A stretch of 42,001 bases of DNA from Bacteroidaceae bacterium (GTDB taxonomy: Bacteria; Bacteroidota; Bacteroidia; Bacteroidales; Bacteroidaceae), in contig JAIKYE010000082.1 of assembly GCA_024683455.1 (NCBI GenBank), positions 1 to 42,001 of the forward strand, in the 5' to 3' direction. The notes below the pieces were generated by a model, which saw only the letters and a list, made by a program, of their open reading frames with translations, had not been told where the DNA came from and did no database searches. The position numbers and the translations under genes were made by a program. Below are positions 8,652 through 17,440 of the stretch, piece by piece. Positions within the stretch are counted from its first letter, which is position 1. The number at the start of each line of letters is the position of its first letter.

Positions 8652-10374
8652 GAAGAGTAAGCTGCTGATCTTTTTGTTTTTTTGTAGTGGAACTTTGTTA
8701 GCTCAGACAAGGTTCGACTATTTTTATCTCGAAGCAGATAAAAGCCGTCTAGCTGGCGATTATGCTTCTGCAATGGAACTTTATCAGCATTGTTTGGACA
8801 TCAATCCTTGTGCTGCTGAAGCAGTCTATAATTTGGGGCTGATGAAGTTGTTTCTTAGACAGGATAGTATAGAGGTTGGTATAGATATGCTGAAACACGC
8901 ATGTGCTTTGGATTCTTGTAACCCGTGGTATTTGGAGACGTTGGCTTCAATCTATCTGAATGCACGTAAAACAAGCGAGGCCGTTCCTTTTTTGGAAAAA
9001 TTGGCAAAGCTTCAGACTAAGCGAACAGATGTCTTGTCGCAACTCGCAAGCATTTATCGTGATGATGGTCATACGGATAGGGCCATAGAGGTACTGAATC
9101 GCATAGAGGTACAAGAGGGGAAATCTGTTCAATTAAGTATGGAGAAGTTTACACTCTATATGAGTAAGGAAGAGGGAGATTCCGCTTTTATGGAGCTGCA
9201 AAGTCTGTGCGACGAGTATCCACACGATCTAAACTATAGGGTCATTATGGCTAATCAGTATCTGGAAGCTGGCTATTCTAACAAAGCTATGGAGATTTAC
9301 AATTATGTAAAGCAGAAGGACGCCCGTAATCTGAATCTTCTTTTGGCAATGATGAACTATTATAGGACAAACAAGGATAACGAACATTTTGTACAATTGC
9401 GTGACTCTTTGCTCTATGATAGCGGAAATAATAATGAGTTGCGTGTGGCCTTAATGAGGGACTATATAGATGAGGTAATACAAGATAGTACTAAGTCTAA
9501 TGTCATGCTTCAGACTTTTGACTCTTTATTGGCCTTACCGCAGAAAGATTCACAGTTACTGATGCTTAAAGCGGCCTACCTCACATATATTAAAGCGGGT
9601 GATGATAAGGTGGCAGACCTGATGAACCGAGTTCTCGAGGTGGAACCTGGCAACCAAACGGCATTATGGCATTTACTTCAGTATTATGGGGCTAAGAACA
9701 ATATGATGGCCGTTGAAGATATCTGCCGCAAAGGATTCAATTATCATCCAGAGGAATTAGCATACGCTTATTATTTGGGAAGGTCCTTGTATCAGCAAGA
9801 TAAGAATAGTGAGGCCGCAGAAGTCTTTTTGCAAGGGTTGCGTACAAAATCAGAAGATGCCCGTCCTGAATTGGTTTCTGATATGTATGCTATTTTAGGT
9901 GATTTGTATTACCAGGAAAACAAACCATTGGAAGCGTTTGCTGCTTATGACTCATCCCTTGTCTATAAGGACGATAATATCAGTTGTCTGAACAACTATG
10001 CTTACTATTTGAGCACAAGAAACGAACAACTGGATAAAGCGGAGGAAATGAGTTATCGTACTATAAAGGCTGAGCCAGATAATATTACGTATTTGGATAC
10101 TTATGCATGGATTTTGTTCATGAAGGAAGATTATACCAATGCTCGTATTTATATTGATAGAGTGGTTAAACCCAATCTCTCTGATGAAGAGCTGTTGAAG
10201 GTAAAAGATTTGCAGGGTAATCTAATAGAGCATGCAGGAGATATCTATGCAGAATGTGGCTCTTTGGACATGGCTCTCCGTTACTGGAGTTTGGCTATTC
10301 AGAAGAAAGACGACACCTGCACTCCACTTATCAAAAAGAAGATCAGAAAAAAGAAGTATATTAAATCAGAGTAA
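8650..10374 (+). CDS. secreted tetratricopeptide-repeat protein
   Basis: The product is about 574 residues. GTG 8650 is preferred because it gives a clean signal peptide (KSKLLIFLFFCSGTLLAQ); a TTG at 8623 would add nine residues encoded by repeat DNA. The mature protein is a series of TPR helices, for example DYASAMELYQHCLDINPCAAEAVYNL near residues 30-55, and blocks around SEAAEVFLQGL and PLEAFAAYDSSLVY in the second half. It is probably a periplasmic or outer-membrane-associated scaffold. The neighbours (DUF4292 lipoprotein and EnvC-like protein) suggest an envelope-assembly role; this gene order is common in Bacteroidales as far as I recall. No enzymatic motif is present. Confidence 0.85.
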   Translation: MKSKLLIFLFFCSGTLLAQTRFDYFYLEADKSRLAGDYASAMELYQHCLDINPCAAEAVYNLGLMKLFLRQDSIEVGIDMLKHACALDSCNPWYLETLASIYLNARKTSEAVPFLEKLAKLQTKRTDVLSQLASIYRDDGHTDRAIEVLNRIEVQEGKSVQLSMEKFTLYMSKEEGDSAFMELQSLCDEYPHDLNYRVIMANQYLEAGYSNKAMEIYNYVKQKDARNLNLLLAMMNYYRTNKDNEHFVQLRDSLLYDSGNNNELRVALMRDYIDEVIQDSTKSNVMLQTFDSLLALPQKDSQLLMLKAAYLTYIKAGDDKVADLMNRVLEVEPGNQTALWHLLQYYGAKNNMMAVEDICRKGFNYHPEELAYAYYLGRSLYQQDKNSEAAEVFLQGLRTKSEDARPELVSDMYAILGDLYYQENKPLEAFAAYDSSLVYKDDNISCLNNYAYYLSTRNEQLDKAEEMSYRTIKAEPDNITYLDTYAWILFMKEDYTNARIYIDRVVKPNLSDEELLKVKDLQGNLIEHAGDIYAECGSLDMALRYWSLAIQKKDDTCTPLIKKKIRKKKYIKSE

Positions 10375-10384
10375 TCATACAATA

Positions 10385-11236
10385 ATGAATCATCTAAAAT
10401 ACATCCTTATTTCTGCCAGTATTTTCCTTCTTGCCTCCTGTGGAAGTAAAAAAAGTGTGATAGGCTCAGCTGGCAGGAATCCAATCTTAGAGAAGCAGCC
10501 AAATCTCGTTGATATTGTTCAGGCTATAAATGCCAAGCGTTTATCTGAACCTAGCATAGTTGCCAAGATCAATTTGAACATAAGTACTGCTAAAGGTAGT
10601 ACAAGGGTGGGTGGTTCTTTAAAAATGAAGAGGGATGATGTTATTCAACTTTCATTGGTTGCATTAGGATTAATGGAGGTCGGGAAACTGGAGCTGACGC
10701 CCGAATATATGATGGTGATAGACCGTATAAATCACCTGTATGTAAAATGCAGTTATCAGGATATAGATTTCTTAGGAAACACTGGGATAGATTTCTTTAC
10801 ATTCCAGTCTTTGTTTTGGGATGAGCTGTTTGTCTTAAATAGCAATGGTAATGCACCGGTAAGTAGTAATTACAAGCTAAGGTCGGATGTTGATGGCGTC
10901 CAACTGGTGAATTCCCAAAGTAGAAATGTTGCGTTGACCTTCTTGTTAAATGCAGCCAACCAACTGGTGGAAGAAACAAGATTCTCAAGGGCTGAAGCTG
11001 AAAGCCCGATGCTTAAATGGCAGTATACCGAATGGACAAAATTGGGAGACCAAGATTTTCCAGGCTCTATGAGGATTTCTTTTACTCTTCCAAAAGATAA
11101 AGTGGAAGCCGTTCTGAAAATAAACTCTGTTAAGCCAGATTCCACTTGGGAAACTCGTACAGAGATTAATAAGAATCGTTATACTGAGGTTTCATTGCAA
11201 GCAGCCTTCAATAAAATTATGAGTTTGGCTCAATGA
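10385..11236 (+). CDS. DUF4292-like outer-membrane lipoprotein
   Basis: The product has 283 residues. The N-terminus is a type II signal peptide with lipobox LLASC (ASIFLLASCGSKK), so Cys near residue 20 should be lipidated. The body, with LKMKRDDVIQLSLVALGLMEVGKLELTPEYMMVIDR and a late TRFSRAEAESPMLKWQYTEW block, fits the DUF4292 family of Bacteroidota lipoproteins with a LolA/LolB-like half-barrel. The start is ATG 10385, 10 bp after the TPR stop. It may take part in lipoprotein or envelope handling, but this family has no established biochemical function that I know of. Confidence 0.85.
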   Translation: MNHLKYILISASIFLLASCGSKKSVIGSAGRNPILEKQPNLVDIVQAINAKRLSEPSIVAKINLNISTAKGSTRVGGSLKMKRDDVIQLSLVALGLMEVGKLELTPEYMMVIDRINHLYVKCSYQDIDFLGNTGIDFFTFQSLFWDELFVLNSNGNAPVSSNYKLRSDVDGVQLVNSQSRNVALTFLLNAANQLVEETRFSRAEAESPMLKWQYTEWTKLGDQDFPGSMRISFTLPKDKVEAVLKINSVKPDSTWETRTEINKNRYTEVSLQAAFNKIMSLAQ

Positions 11237-11291
11237 TTCCAGATTTAGAGTTAAGAGAGAAACGTTGAGAATTATTATCACTTGTCAGCTA

Positions 11292-12608
11292 ATGAAGAGG
11301 ATACTTTTCATATTACTCCTGTTGCTTCCCATGGTAGCCTTCTCCCAGAATAGTAAGAAGGTGAAGGCATTGCAGAAGCAGAAGGTAGAGTTGCAGAATA
11401 CCCTAAAAAAGTCAAAGGCTGAGCTGACCAAGACCAAGCAGCAGGTAAAGGTTAGACAGCAGAATATCCATTATATTGGTGTACAGCTAAATAATAGGTT
11501 AGACCAGATTGTTGGTTTGGAGAAAGAAATAGATGAATTAGATTCGCTGACTATTCAATTGCAGGGACGGATTCGTGAGAAGGAGATGGAGCTAAGGGAG
11601 AAACGTGAGAAGTTGAAACAGGCTATGCGTTATGCTCGTACTCAGAAGGTACAGACTTCTTCTTTGATATTTATCCTCTCAGCTAACAATGTGAAGCAGA
11701 TGTTTCGACGTTCCCGTTATGCCAAGGAATATGTTTCATTTCAGCATAATTTGGGGGAACAGATACTCAAGAAACAGTCAGAGTTGTTGGAGGAACAGAA
11801 TAAACTCCTTGATACAAAAAGCAAAAAGAGCAGTTTGGTTCGCGAAGTAATGCTCCAACGTAAGGATTTGGGTTTTCAACAGGTTCAGCAGCAGAAGAAG
11901 GTTGATGGCCTGAAAAAACAAGAGTCAGGTCTTGCGGGTAAAATCGCCGAACAACAGAAGCAGCTAAATGCACTGAACAAAAAAATTGATGATTTGATTG
12001 CATATGAGATAGAACAGGCTCGGAAGGCTGCGGAAGCTGCGGCTCGTAAGAAAGCTGCAGAGGAGGCTGCACGCAAGAAAGCTGCAGAAGAGGCGGCTCG
12101 TAAGAAGTCTGGTGGCAAAGCTGCTCCTGCTCCAAAGGTTAGCTCGCCCGCTCCGACCAAACCGAGCACGTGGCTTACGGCTGAGGACCGGCAATTGAAT
12201 GGAACTTTCGAACAAAACAAGGGACGTTTGCCAGTACCCCTCACAGGGCAGTATATGATAGGTAACCGTTTTGGCACATATACAGTTCCTGGTCTTAAGA
12301 ATGTGCAATTGGAGAATAAGGGAGTAAACTATGTAGGCCGCTCTGGCGCAAGAGCACGCTCTATCTTTGCGGGAGAGGTTACTGCTGTCTTCCAGTTTGG
12401 CGGTTCACGCAATGTACTTATTCGTCATGGAAGCTATATTTCTGTATATTGTAACCTTTCCTCTGTAACAGTTACCAAGGGGCAGAAGGTAAATGCCAAA
12501 GATATTATTGGAACAATTGCCGATGATGGAACTGGTAAGTGCGTGCTACACTTCCAGTTACGTAAGGAAACAGCTAAACTGAATCCGGAATCTTGGATTG
12601 GAAGGTAG
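11292..12608 (+). CDS. EnvC-like murein hydrolase activator (degenerate LytM/M23)
   Basis: The product has 438 residues: a signal peptide (RILFILLLLLPMVAFSQ), a long coiled coil at about residues 22-245, an Ala/Lys/Glu-rich linker and a C-terminal M23-like domain from about residue 330. The domain is degenerate. The usual HxGxD zinc-ligand region reads NKGVNYVG, and the YAHLS-type segment reads YCNLSS; only the late HFQ remains of the HxH pair. This pattern fits an EnvC-type activator of N-acetylmuramoyl-L-alanine amidases during cell division, not a peptidase. ATG 11292 is chosen over a TTG at 11265 because it begins the signal peptide directly. It is the last gene of the dgt-dut cluster. 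Confidence 0.88.
   Translation: MKRILFILLLLLPMVAFSQNSKKVKALQKQKVELQNTLKKSKAELTKTKQQVKVRQQNIHYIGVQLNNRLDQIVGLEKEIDELDSLTIQLQGRIREKEMELREKREKLKQAMRYARTQKVQTSSLIFILSANNVKQMFRRSRYAKEYVSFQHNLGEQILKKQSELLEEQNKLLDTKSKKSSLVREVMLQRKDLGFQQVQQQKKVDGLKKQESGLAGKIAEQQKQLNALNKKIDDLIAYEIEQARKAAEAAARKKAAEEAARKKAAEEAARKKSGGKAAPAPKVSSPAPTKPSTWLTAEDRQLNGTFEQNKGRLPVPLTGQYMIGNRFGTYTVPGLKNVQLENKGVNYVGRSGARARSIFAGEVTAVFQFGGSRNVLIRHGSYISVYCNLSSVTVTKGQKVNAKDIIGTIADDGTGKCVLHFQLRKETAKLNPESWIGR
12039..12110 (+). repeat. 24-bp tandem repeat encoding AARKKAAE units
   Basis: Three imperfect 24-bp units inside the EnvC-like gene encode AARKKAAE-type octapeptides between the coiled coil and the LytM-like domain. The unit number could vary between strains by slippage without changing frame. 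Confidence 0.7.
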
Positions 12609-12630
12609 CGAGAATGCAAGGTTTTTGATT

Positions 12631-12657
12631 ATTCAGATTGCTTAGAATAATCTGAAT
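12631..12657. terminator. hairpin between convergent genes
   Basis: ATTCAGATT (12631-12639) and AATCTGAAT (12649-12657) form a perfect 9-bp stem with a 9-nt loop, between the EnvC-like stop and the argE-like stop. GCTTAGAA is also directly repeated here. There is no strong T-tract on either side, so termination is inferred mainly from position. Confidence 0.4.
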
Positions 12658-12659
12658 GC

Positions 12660-13709
12660 TTAGAAAACCCTTAAGTAGAACTCTATTGCTTCTTTAATTT
12701 CCCTGATTTCTATGAATTCATCTGCCGTATGGCTGCGTGAGCTTTGGCCAGGCCCCATTTTTAGACTCGGGAAAGGCATCAGTGCCTGATCACTGAGGGT
12801 TGGCGAACCGAAAGGCTGACCGCCCAGAGATATAATCTTTTGCACTAATGGATGAGACAGTTCTATGCGTGAGGAATTCAGACGGAAAGATCGTGCTTGA
12901 ACGTCGCTTTCTACGTTTTTGCAGATTTCTTCGTATAGTTCTTCGTTAGAATATAACTCGTTGGATCTGACATCTACTGTAAAGGTACATTTGTCAGGAA
13001 TAACGTTATGCTGCGTCCCAGCATTGATGATAGTAACAGACATCTTTACAGGACCCAATAGCTCTGACTCTTTTTCCCATTTATGGCTCTGAAACCATTG
13101 AATATCTTTTATGGCATGATAAATGGCATTATCACCTTCGTTTCTGGCTGCGTGCCCAGCTTTTCCATGAGCTGTGACATCTAATACCATCAGTCCTTTC
13201 TCCGCTATGGCGGGCTGCATGCCAGTTGGCTCTCCTACAAGGGCAACGTCTATATGAGGGAGTAAGGGTAATACGCGTTCTATACCATTTTTCCCGCTCA
13301 CTTCTTCCTCTGCACTTGCCAAATAAATAAGGTTGTATGGACGTTGTCGTTCCCTTAAAACCCTAAAGACCTGCAACAAAGAAACTAAGCTGGCGCCGTC
13401 ATCATTGCTGCCTAATCCATATAACCTTCCGTCTTCTATTGTGGGTGTAAATGGGTCACGTGTCCAGTTGGATACCGGTTTCACCGTGTCGATATGCGCA
13501 TTAAGCAATAAGGTGGCTTTTTGAGGGTCGTGGTTAGGTGCTATAGACCACAGGTTACAGCAGTCGCTCTGTGTAGGTAGCTTACATTCCTGCTCCATGT
13601 AGTTTTTTAGGAACTGTGCGGCTTCCGTTTCGTTCCTACTTGTACGAGGAATCCTGATCAGATTGCTTAAAAGCGTTATTGCTTCTTTTGTTAACCCTTC
13701 TGTACTCAT
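12660..13709 (-). CDS. argE: M20-family deacetylase (acetyl/succinyl-ornithine deacetylase type)
   Basis: The product has 349 residues. The M20 metallohydrolase signatures are present: LLLNAHIDTVKP (first metal His and Asp), GLGSNDDGASLVSLL (bridging Asp), SAEEEVSGKNG (catalytic Glu) and LVGEPTGM. A dimerisation domain follows (AHGKAGHAARNEGDNAIYHA), and GPGQSSRSHTADEFI carries the last metal His. The ArgE/DapE group fits best. In Bacteroidetes the arginine pathway can use N-succinyl-ornithine, so the exact acyl group is unresolved. The start is ATG 13709, just downstream of a -7 box at 13731-13738. It stands alone, not within an arg cluster, so the symbol is tentative. Confidence 0.78.
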   Translation of the reverse strand: MSTEGLTKEAITLLSNLIRIPRTSRNETEAAQFLKNYMEQECKLPTQSDCCNLWSIAPNHDPQKATLLLNAHIDTVKPVSNWTRDPFTPTIEDGRLYGLGSNDDGASLVSLLQVFRVLRERQRPYNLIYLASAEEEVSGKNGIERVLPLLPHIDVALVGEPTGMQPAIAEKGLMVLDVTAHGKAGHAARNEGDNAIYHAIKDIQWFQSHKWEKESELLGPVKMSVTIINAGTQHNVIPDKCTFTVDVRSNELYSNEELYEEICKNVESDVQARSFRLNSSRIELSHPLVQKIISLGGQPFGSPTLSDQALMPFPSLKMGPGQSSRSHTADEFIEIREIKEAIEFYLRVF

Positions 13710-13730
13710 CTTATTGCCATTTAAGTAGAG

Positions 13731-13762
13731 CAAAGTTACGTTGTAATTCCAAAAAAAACAAA
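13731..13762 (-). promoter_or_regulatory. promoter of the argE-like gene
   Basis: On the minus strand TTTG (13759-13762) and TAACTTTG (13731-13738) are separated by 20 bp. Transcription would start close to 13725, about 16 nt before the ATG. Confidence 0.6.
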
Positions 13763-13766
13763 TTTA

Positions 13767-13798
13767 TTTGGCTTTTATCTTAATATATGTTATCTTTG
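13767..13798 (+). promoter_or_regulatory. promoter of the acyl-CoA synthetase gene
   Basis: TTTG (13767-13770) and TATCTTTG (13791-13798) are 20 bp apart, with ATG at 13823. The -33 boxes of this and the divergent argE-like promoter are only 4 bp apart, so one bound protein could affect both. Confidence 0.65.
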
Positions 13799-13822
13799 TG
13801 GTTAATTTAGCGAGATAATCAG

Positions 13823-15643
13823 ATGCAGAACAATAGTCCTTTATCTACACTTATTCATAGTCAGGCTAAGAAATATGGAAACCGGACTGCTATGAAGTAT
13901 AAAGACTTTGTGGAGAATAAGTGGAAGGACATCTCGTGGAATTCTTTTTCAGAAACGGTACGCCTCGTGAGCAATGCCATGATGGAATTAGGTATCTGCA
14001 TTCAGGAAAATGTGGCAGTATTTTCTCAGAATATGCCAGAATGTATGTATGTGGATTTTGGTGCCTATGCCATCCGTGCAGTAACCATTCCTTTCTATGC
14101 TACCAGTAGTGAGACACAGGTAAAGTATATGGTTAGCGATGCCAAGATACGTTATATATTTGTTGGCGAGCAGTACCAGTATGAAACGGCCTACCGAGTA
14201 TTGAAGATAGAACATTGTGTCTGCGGACTGATAATCTTTGACCGCTCGGTTAAAAAGGACGAGCAAGATAAGGTAAGTATGTATTTTGACGAGTTCCTTG
14301 ACTTGGGGCGCTCATCTAAACATCAGGTGAAAATAGAACAGAGGACGGCAGAACTGGATCAGGATGATTTGGCTAACATTCTTTACACCAGCGGAACAAC
14401 GGGCTTGAGTAAGGGAGTTATGCTAACCCATCGCATGTATAATGCTGCTATTCGCGCTCATGATGGCGTACTTAATCTGAGCGACTCTGATCTGGTGATG
14501 AACTTCCTTCCCTTTACTCATGTCTTTGAACGTGGATGGTCTTATCTTTGCATTGCTACAGGTTGTACATTAGCCGTTAACCTTCGACCTACAGAAATCT
14601 TGCAGAGTCTTCGTGAGGTGCATCCTACCTGTATGTGTGCCGTTCCCCGTTTTTGGGAGAAAGTGTATGCAGGCGTACAGGAGAAGATGAACTCCAGTAG
14701 TCCCATTCAGCGTAAGATGTTGGAGGATGCGTTACGTGTAGGGAAGGAGTATAATGTCAATTATAAGATGAAGGGTCTAGAACCTCCTCTGACATTAAAG
14801 ATGCAATATCTTTTCTATGAGAAGACGGTGATAGCCTTGTTGCTAAAGACACTAGGCTTGGAACATCACAACTTCTTCCCGACGGCAGGTGCCGCTATCT
14901 CTAAAGAGGTGGAGGAGTTTATCCACTCAGCAGGTATCATGATGATAGTGGGTTATGGGCTTACTGAGAGCACGGCTACTGTTTCGGCTGACAGATGGAA
15001 CAAACCCATCACTATTGGTTCGGTAGGTCGTTTGTTGGACGGCATTCAGATTAAGTTTGGTGAAAACAATGAGATTTTGCTAAAGGGCGACACTATCACC
15101 AAGGGCTATTATCGGAAAGCAGAGGTGACGGGATTGGTTGTCGATAGCGAGGGATGGTTCCACACGGGTGACGCCGGATATCTCAAGGATGGGGAACTCT
15201 TCCTGACAGAGCGCATTAAAGATCTTTTCAAGACAAGTAACGGGAAGTATATTGCTCCTCAAATGTTGGAGGCCAGGCTGTGTGTGGACCGTTACATAGA
15301 TCAAGCTGTAATTATTGCCGACCAAAAGAAATTCGTTTCGGCTTTGATAATTCCTGAATATAAGTTACTTGAGCAGTATGCCAAGAGTCATAATATAGCT
15401 TATCAAGACCGGCCTGGTCTCTGCCAGAATAAGCAGGTTGTGCAGTTTGTCTTAGACAGGCTGGAAACCATGCAGCAAGATCTCGCTTATTATGAACAGG
15501 TAAAGCGAATAACGCTCTTGCCAGAGCCTTTCAGTCTGGAGCGTGGAGAGTTGACTGACACACTGAAAGTAAAGCGCCCTGTTATAAATGAGATTTATAA
15601 GAAACAGATTGACAAAATGTATGAAGAAGATTTGATAGAATAA
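13823..15643 (+). CDS. long-chain fatty-acid-CoA ligase (AMP-forming)
   Basis: The product has 606 residues and belongs to the ANL superfamily. The phosphate-binding loop is YTSGTTGLSKGVMLTH near residue 187. The YGLTES adenylate motif follows, then GWFHTGDAGYL and the hinge TERIKDLFKTSNGKYIAP, as in long-chain acyl-CoA synthetases; a C-terminal TLKVKR contains the expected catalytic Lys region. It activates fatty acids to acyl-CoA using ATP, probably at the inner face of the membrane. There is no signal peptide. Its stop codon overlaps the prfB start (TAATG), so the two genes are probably cotranscribed. It is FadD-like, but chain-length preference is unknown. Confidence 0.9.
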   Translation: MQNNSPLSTLIHSQAKKYGNRTAMKYKDFVENKWKDISWNSFSETVRLVSNAMMELGICIQENVAVFSQNMPECMYVDFGAYAIRAVTIPFYATSSETQVKYMVSDAKIRYIFVGEQYQYETAYRVLKIEHCVCGLIIFDRSVKKDEQDKVSMYFDEFLDLGRSSKHQVKIEQRTAELDQDDLANILYTSGTTGLSKGVMLTHRMYNAAIRAHDGVLNLSDSDLVMNFLPFTHVFERGWSYLCIATGCTLAVNLRPTEILQSLREVHPTCMCAVPRFWEKVYAGVQEKMNSSSPIQRKMLEDALRVGKEYNVNYKMKGLEPPLTLKMQYLFYEKTVIALLLKTLGLEHHNFFPTAGAAISKEVEEFIHSAGIMMIVGYGLTESTATVSADRWNKPITIGSVGRLLDGIQIKFGENNEILLKGDTITKGYYRKAEVTGLVVDSEGWFHTGDAGYLKDGELFLTERIKDLFKTSNGKYIAPQMLEARLCVDRYIDQAVIIADQKKFVSALIIPEYKLLEQYAKSHNIAYQDRPGLCQNKQVVQFVLDRLETMQQDLAYYEQVKRITLLPEPFSLERGELTDTLKVKRPVINEIYKKQIDKMYEEDLIE

Positions 15644-16755
15644 TGATAACAGCAGAACAATTAAAAGAGGTAAAGGAGCGTACTGAACAATTGAACCGCT
15701 ATTTGGATATTGATGCTAAGCGGATGCAGTACGAGGAGGAGCAATTACGTACACAGGCTCCTGAATTTTGGGATGACCAGAAACGTGCCGAGGCACAGAT
15801 GAAGTTGGTAAAAGGATTGGAAAAGTGGATAAAGGGATATGAAGAGGTAAAGACTCTGTCGGATGAACTGGAAACTGCTTTCGATTTCTATAAGGAAGAA
15901 CTGGTAACAGAAGAGGAGGTTGACGACCTCTATTCCCGTACTATTAAGGCCATTGAAGACCTTGAACTGAAGAATATGCTTCGTGGCGAGGGTGATGCTA
16001 TGGATGCTGTGCTCAAGATTAATTCAGGAGCAGGTGGCACCGAGGCACAAGACTGGGCACAGATGCTTATGCGTATGTATATGCGTTGGGCTGAGAATAA
16101 TGGCTATAAGTGCGTAGTAAGTAACCTACTGGATGGTGATGATGCCGGTATAAAGACTTGTACGCTTGAGATTCAAGGTGAATATGCTTACGGATACCTC
16201 AAGAGTGAGAATGGTGTACACCGTCTGGTCCGTGTTTCTCCCTACAATGCACAGGGTAAACGTATGACTAGTTTCTCTAGTGTCTTTGTAACGCCATTGG
16301 TTGATGATACCATTGAAGTAAACATAGAGCCAGCTCGCATCTCTTGGGATACTTTCCGCAGTAGTGGTGCTGGTGGTCAGAATGTTAACAAGGTGGAATC
16401 TGGTGTTCGCTTGCGTTACCAATATAAGGATCCCTATACGGGTGAGGAGGAAGAAATCCTCATCGAGAATACCGAGACCCGTGACCAGCCCAAAAATAAG
16501 GAAAATGCCATGCGACTCCTTCGTTCCATGCTCTACGATAAGGAAATGAAACACCGTATGGAAGAGCAGGCTAAAGTGGAAGCTGGCAAGAAGAAGATAG
16601 AGTGGGGAAGCCAAATACGTAGCTATGTTTTTGATGATCGTCGTGTCAAGGACCATCGTACCAATTACCAGACCAGTGATGTAGGCGGTGTAATGGATGG
16701 TAAGATAGATGCATTTATTAAGGCTTATCTCATGGAATTTGGAGGACAGGAATAA
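15643..16755 (+). CDS. prfB: peptide chain release factor 2
   Basis: The product has 370 residues. It recognises UGA/UAA stop codons and triggers peptide release. The catalytic GGQ is in SSGAGGQNVNKVESG near residue 243. The codon-recognition tripeptide, SPF in E. coli RF2, reads SPY (RVSPYNAQGKRMTSF). The usual +1 programmed frameshift site near codon 25 is absent: the region NRYLDID is encoded in one continuous frame (CGC TAT TTG GAT), with no in-frame UGA. Expression is therefore not autoregulated by that mechanism. The start overlaps the previous gene's stop by 1 bp. A membrane microprotein and a CYTH gene follow. Confidence 0.96.
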   Translation: MITAEQLKEVKERTEQLNRYLDIDAKRMQYEEEQLRTQAPEFWDDQKRAEAQMKLVKGLEKWIKGYEEVKTLSDELETAFDFYKEELVTEEEVDDLYSRTIKAIEDLELKNMLRGEGDAMDAVLKINSGAGGTEAQDWAQMLMRMYMRWAENNGYKCVVSNLLDGDDAGIKTCTLEIQGEYAYGYLKSENGVHRLVRVSPYNAQGKRMTSFSSVFVTPLVDDTIEVNIEPARISWDTFRSSGAGGQNVNKVESGVRLRYQYKDPYTGEEEEILIENTETRDQPKNKENAMRLLRSMLYDKEMKHRMEEQAKVEAGKKKIEWGSQIRSYVFDDRRVKDHRTNYQTSDVGGVMDGKIDAFIKAYLMEFGGQE

Positions 16756-16776
16756 TAACTTATAAACTTTAATACA

Positions 16777-16917
16777 ATGAAAAAGAATAAGAATTCTGAA
16801 AAGATCTCAAAAAGGGTTGCCGCTAATGGTAAGAAAGTCGTTGCTTACGTTGCTCTTGCGCTGATAGCAATGTTCGTGCTGATTTTTGTCGGAGCGGCTT
16901 ATCTGTTTGAGAAATAA
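16777..16917 (+). CDS. 46-residue single-pass membrane microprotein
   Basis: ATG 16777 opens a 46-codon frame ending TAA at 16915-16917. The N-terminus is strongly basic (MKKNKNSEKISKRVAANGKK). It is followed by a roughly 22-residue hydrophobic segment (VAYVALALIAMFVLIFVGAAY) and ends LFEK. This matches a single transmembrane helix with a cytoplasmic N-terminus by the positive-inside rule. It lies 21 bp after prfB and 14 bp before the CYTH gene, in the same direction, so it is probably cotranscribed. I do not recognise the family. The charge and hydrophobicity pattern and the tight spacing argue that it is real. Confidence 0.65.
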   Translation: MKKNKNSEKISKRVAANGKKVVAYVALALIAMFVLIFVGAAYLFEK

Positions 16918-16931
16918 ACGGAACACGATAG

Positions 16932-17414
16932 ATGCACTTCGAGATAGAACGTAAATTCCTGGTTGTTGGGGAATTCAAAAGCCAGGCTTATAATCATACG
17001 CGTATTCAGCAAGGATATATTGCGTCAGGCAATGGCCGTACGGTTCGTGTCCGTATTCGCGATGATAAGGGATACCTTACCATCAAGGGGCCCAGCGGAA
17101 AGGCGGGCCTTTCGCGTTATGAGTTCGAACGAGAGATTCCTCTTCAGGATGCACAGGATTTGATGCAGATATGTGAGCCTGGTGTCATCGACAAGACCCG
17201 TTACCTTATTAAAGCCGAGGATGGCACCCATACATGGGAAGTGGACGAGTTTCATGGTGATAACGATGGACTGGTAATGGCGGAAATAGAATTAGGTTCT
17301 GAGGATGAGTCCTTCAGTAAGCCGGCCTTTATTGGTAAAGAAGTAACGGGCGACCGTCGTTATTATAATTCCCACATGCGTAAGAACCCCTATAAACTTT
17401 GGCGAGGAGAATAG
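16932..17414 (+). CDS. CYTH-domain triphosphate tunnel metalloenzyme
   Basis: The product has 160 residues, a typical size for a stand-alone bacterial CYTH protein. The defining ExExK motif is at the N-terminus (FEIERKFLV). The tunnel strands TVRVRIRDDKGYLTIKG, SRYEFEREIP and MAEIELGSED supply the alternating Arg/Lys and Glu side chains that bind triphosphate and metal. A conserved VTGDRRYYN segment lies near the C-terminus. Relatives act as inorganic triphosphatases or, less often, adenylate or thiamine-triphosphate enzymes. Triphosphatase is the most likely activity, but the substrate cannot be fixed from sequence. It ends just before a strong hairpin. Confidence 0.9.
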   Translation: MHFEIERKFLVVGEFKSQAYNHTRIQQGYIASGNGRTVRVRIRDDKGYLTIKGPSGKAGLSRYEFEREIPLQDAQDLMQICEPGVIDKTRYLIKAEDGTHTWEVDEFHGDNDGLVMAEIELGSEDESFSKPAFIGKEVTGDRRYYNSHMRKNPYKLWRGE

Positions 17415-17440
17415 CCTTTTTCTCCTACGTTAAGAAAATA

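Noticed and set aside
11767..12308. Minus-strand ORFs opposite the EnvC-like gene
   Set aside because: Their leucine/serine/alanine-rich sequence is the complement of the AARKK repeat and coiled coil; no start signals or motifs.
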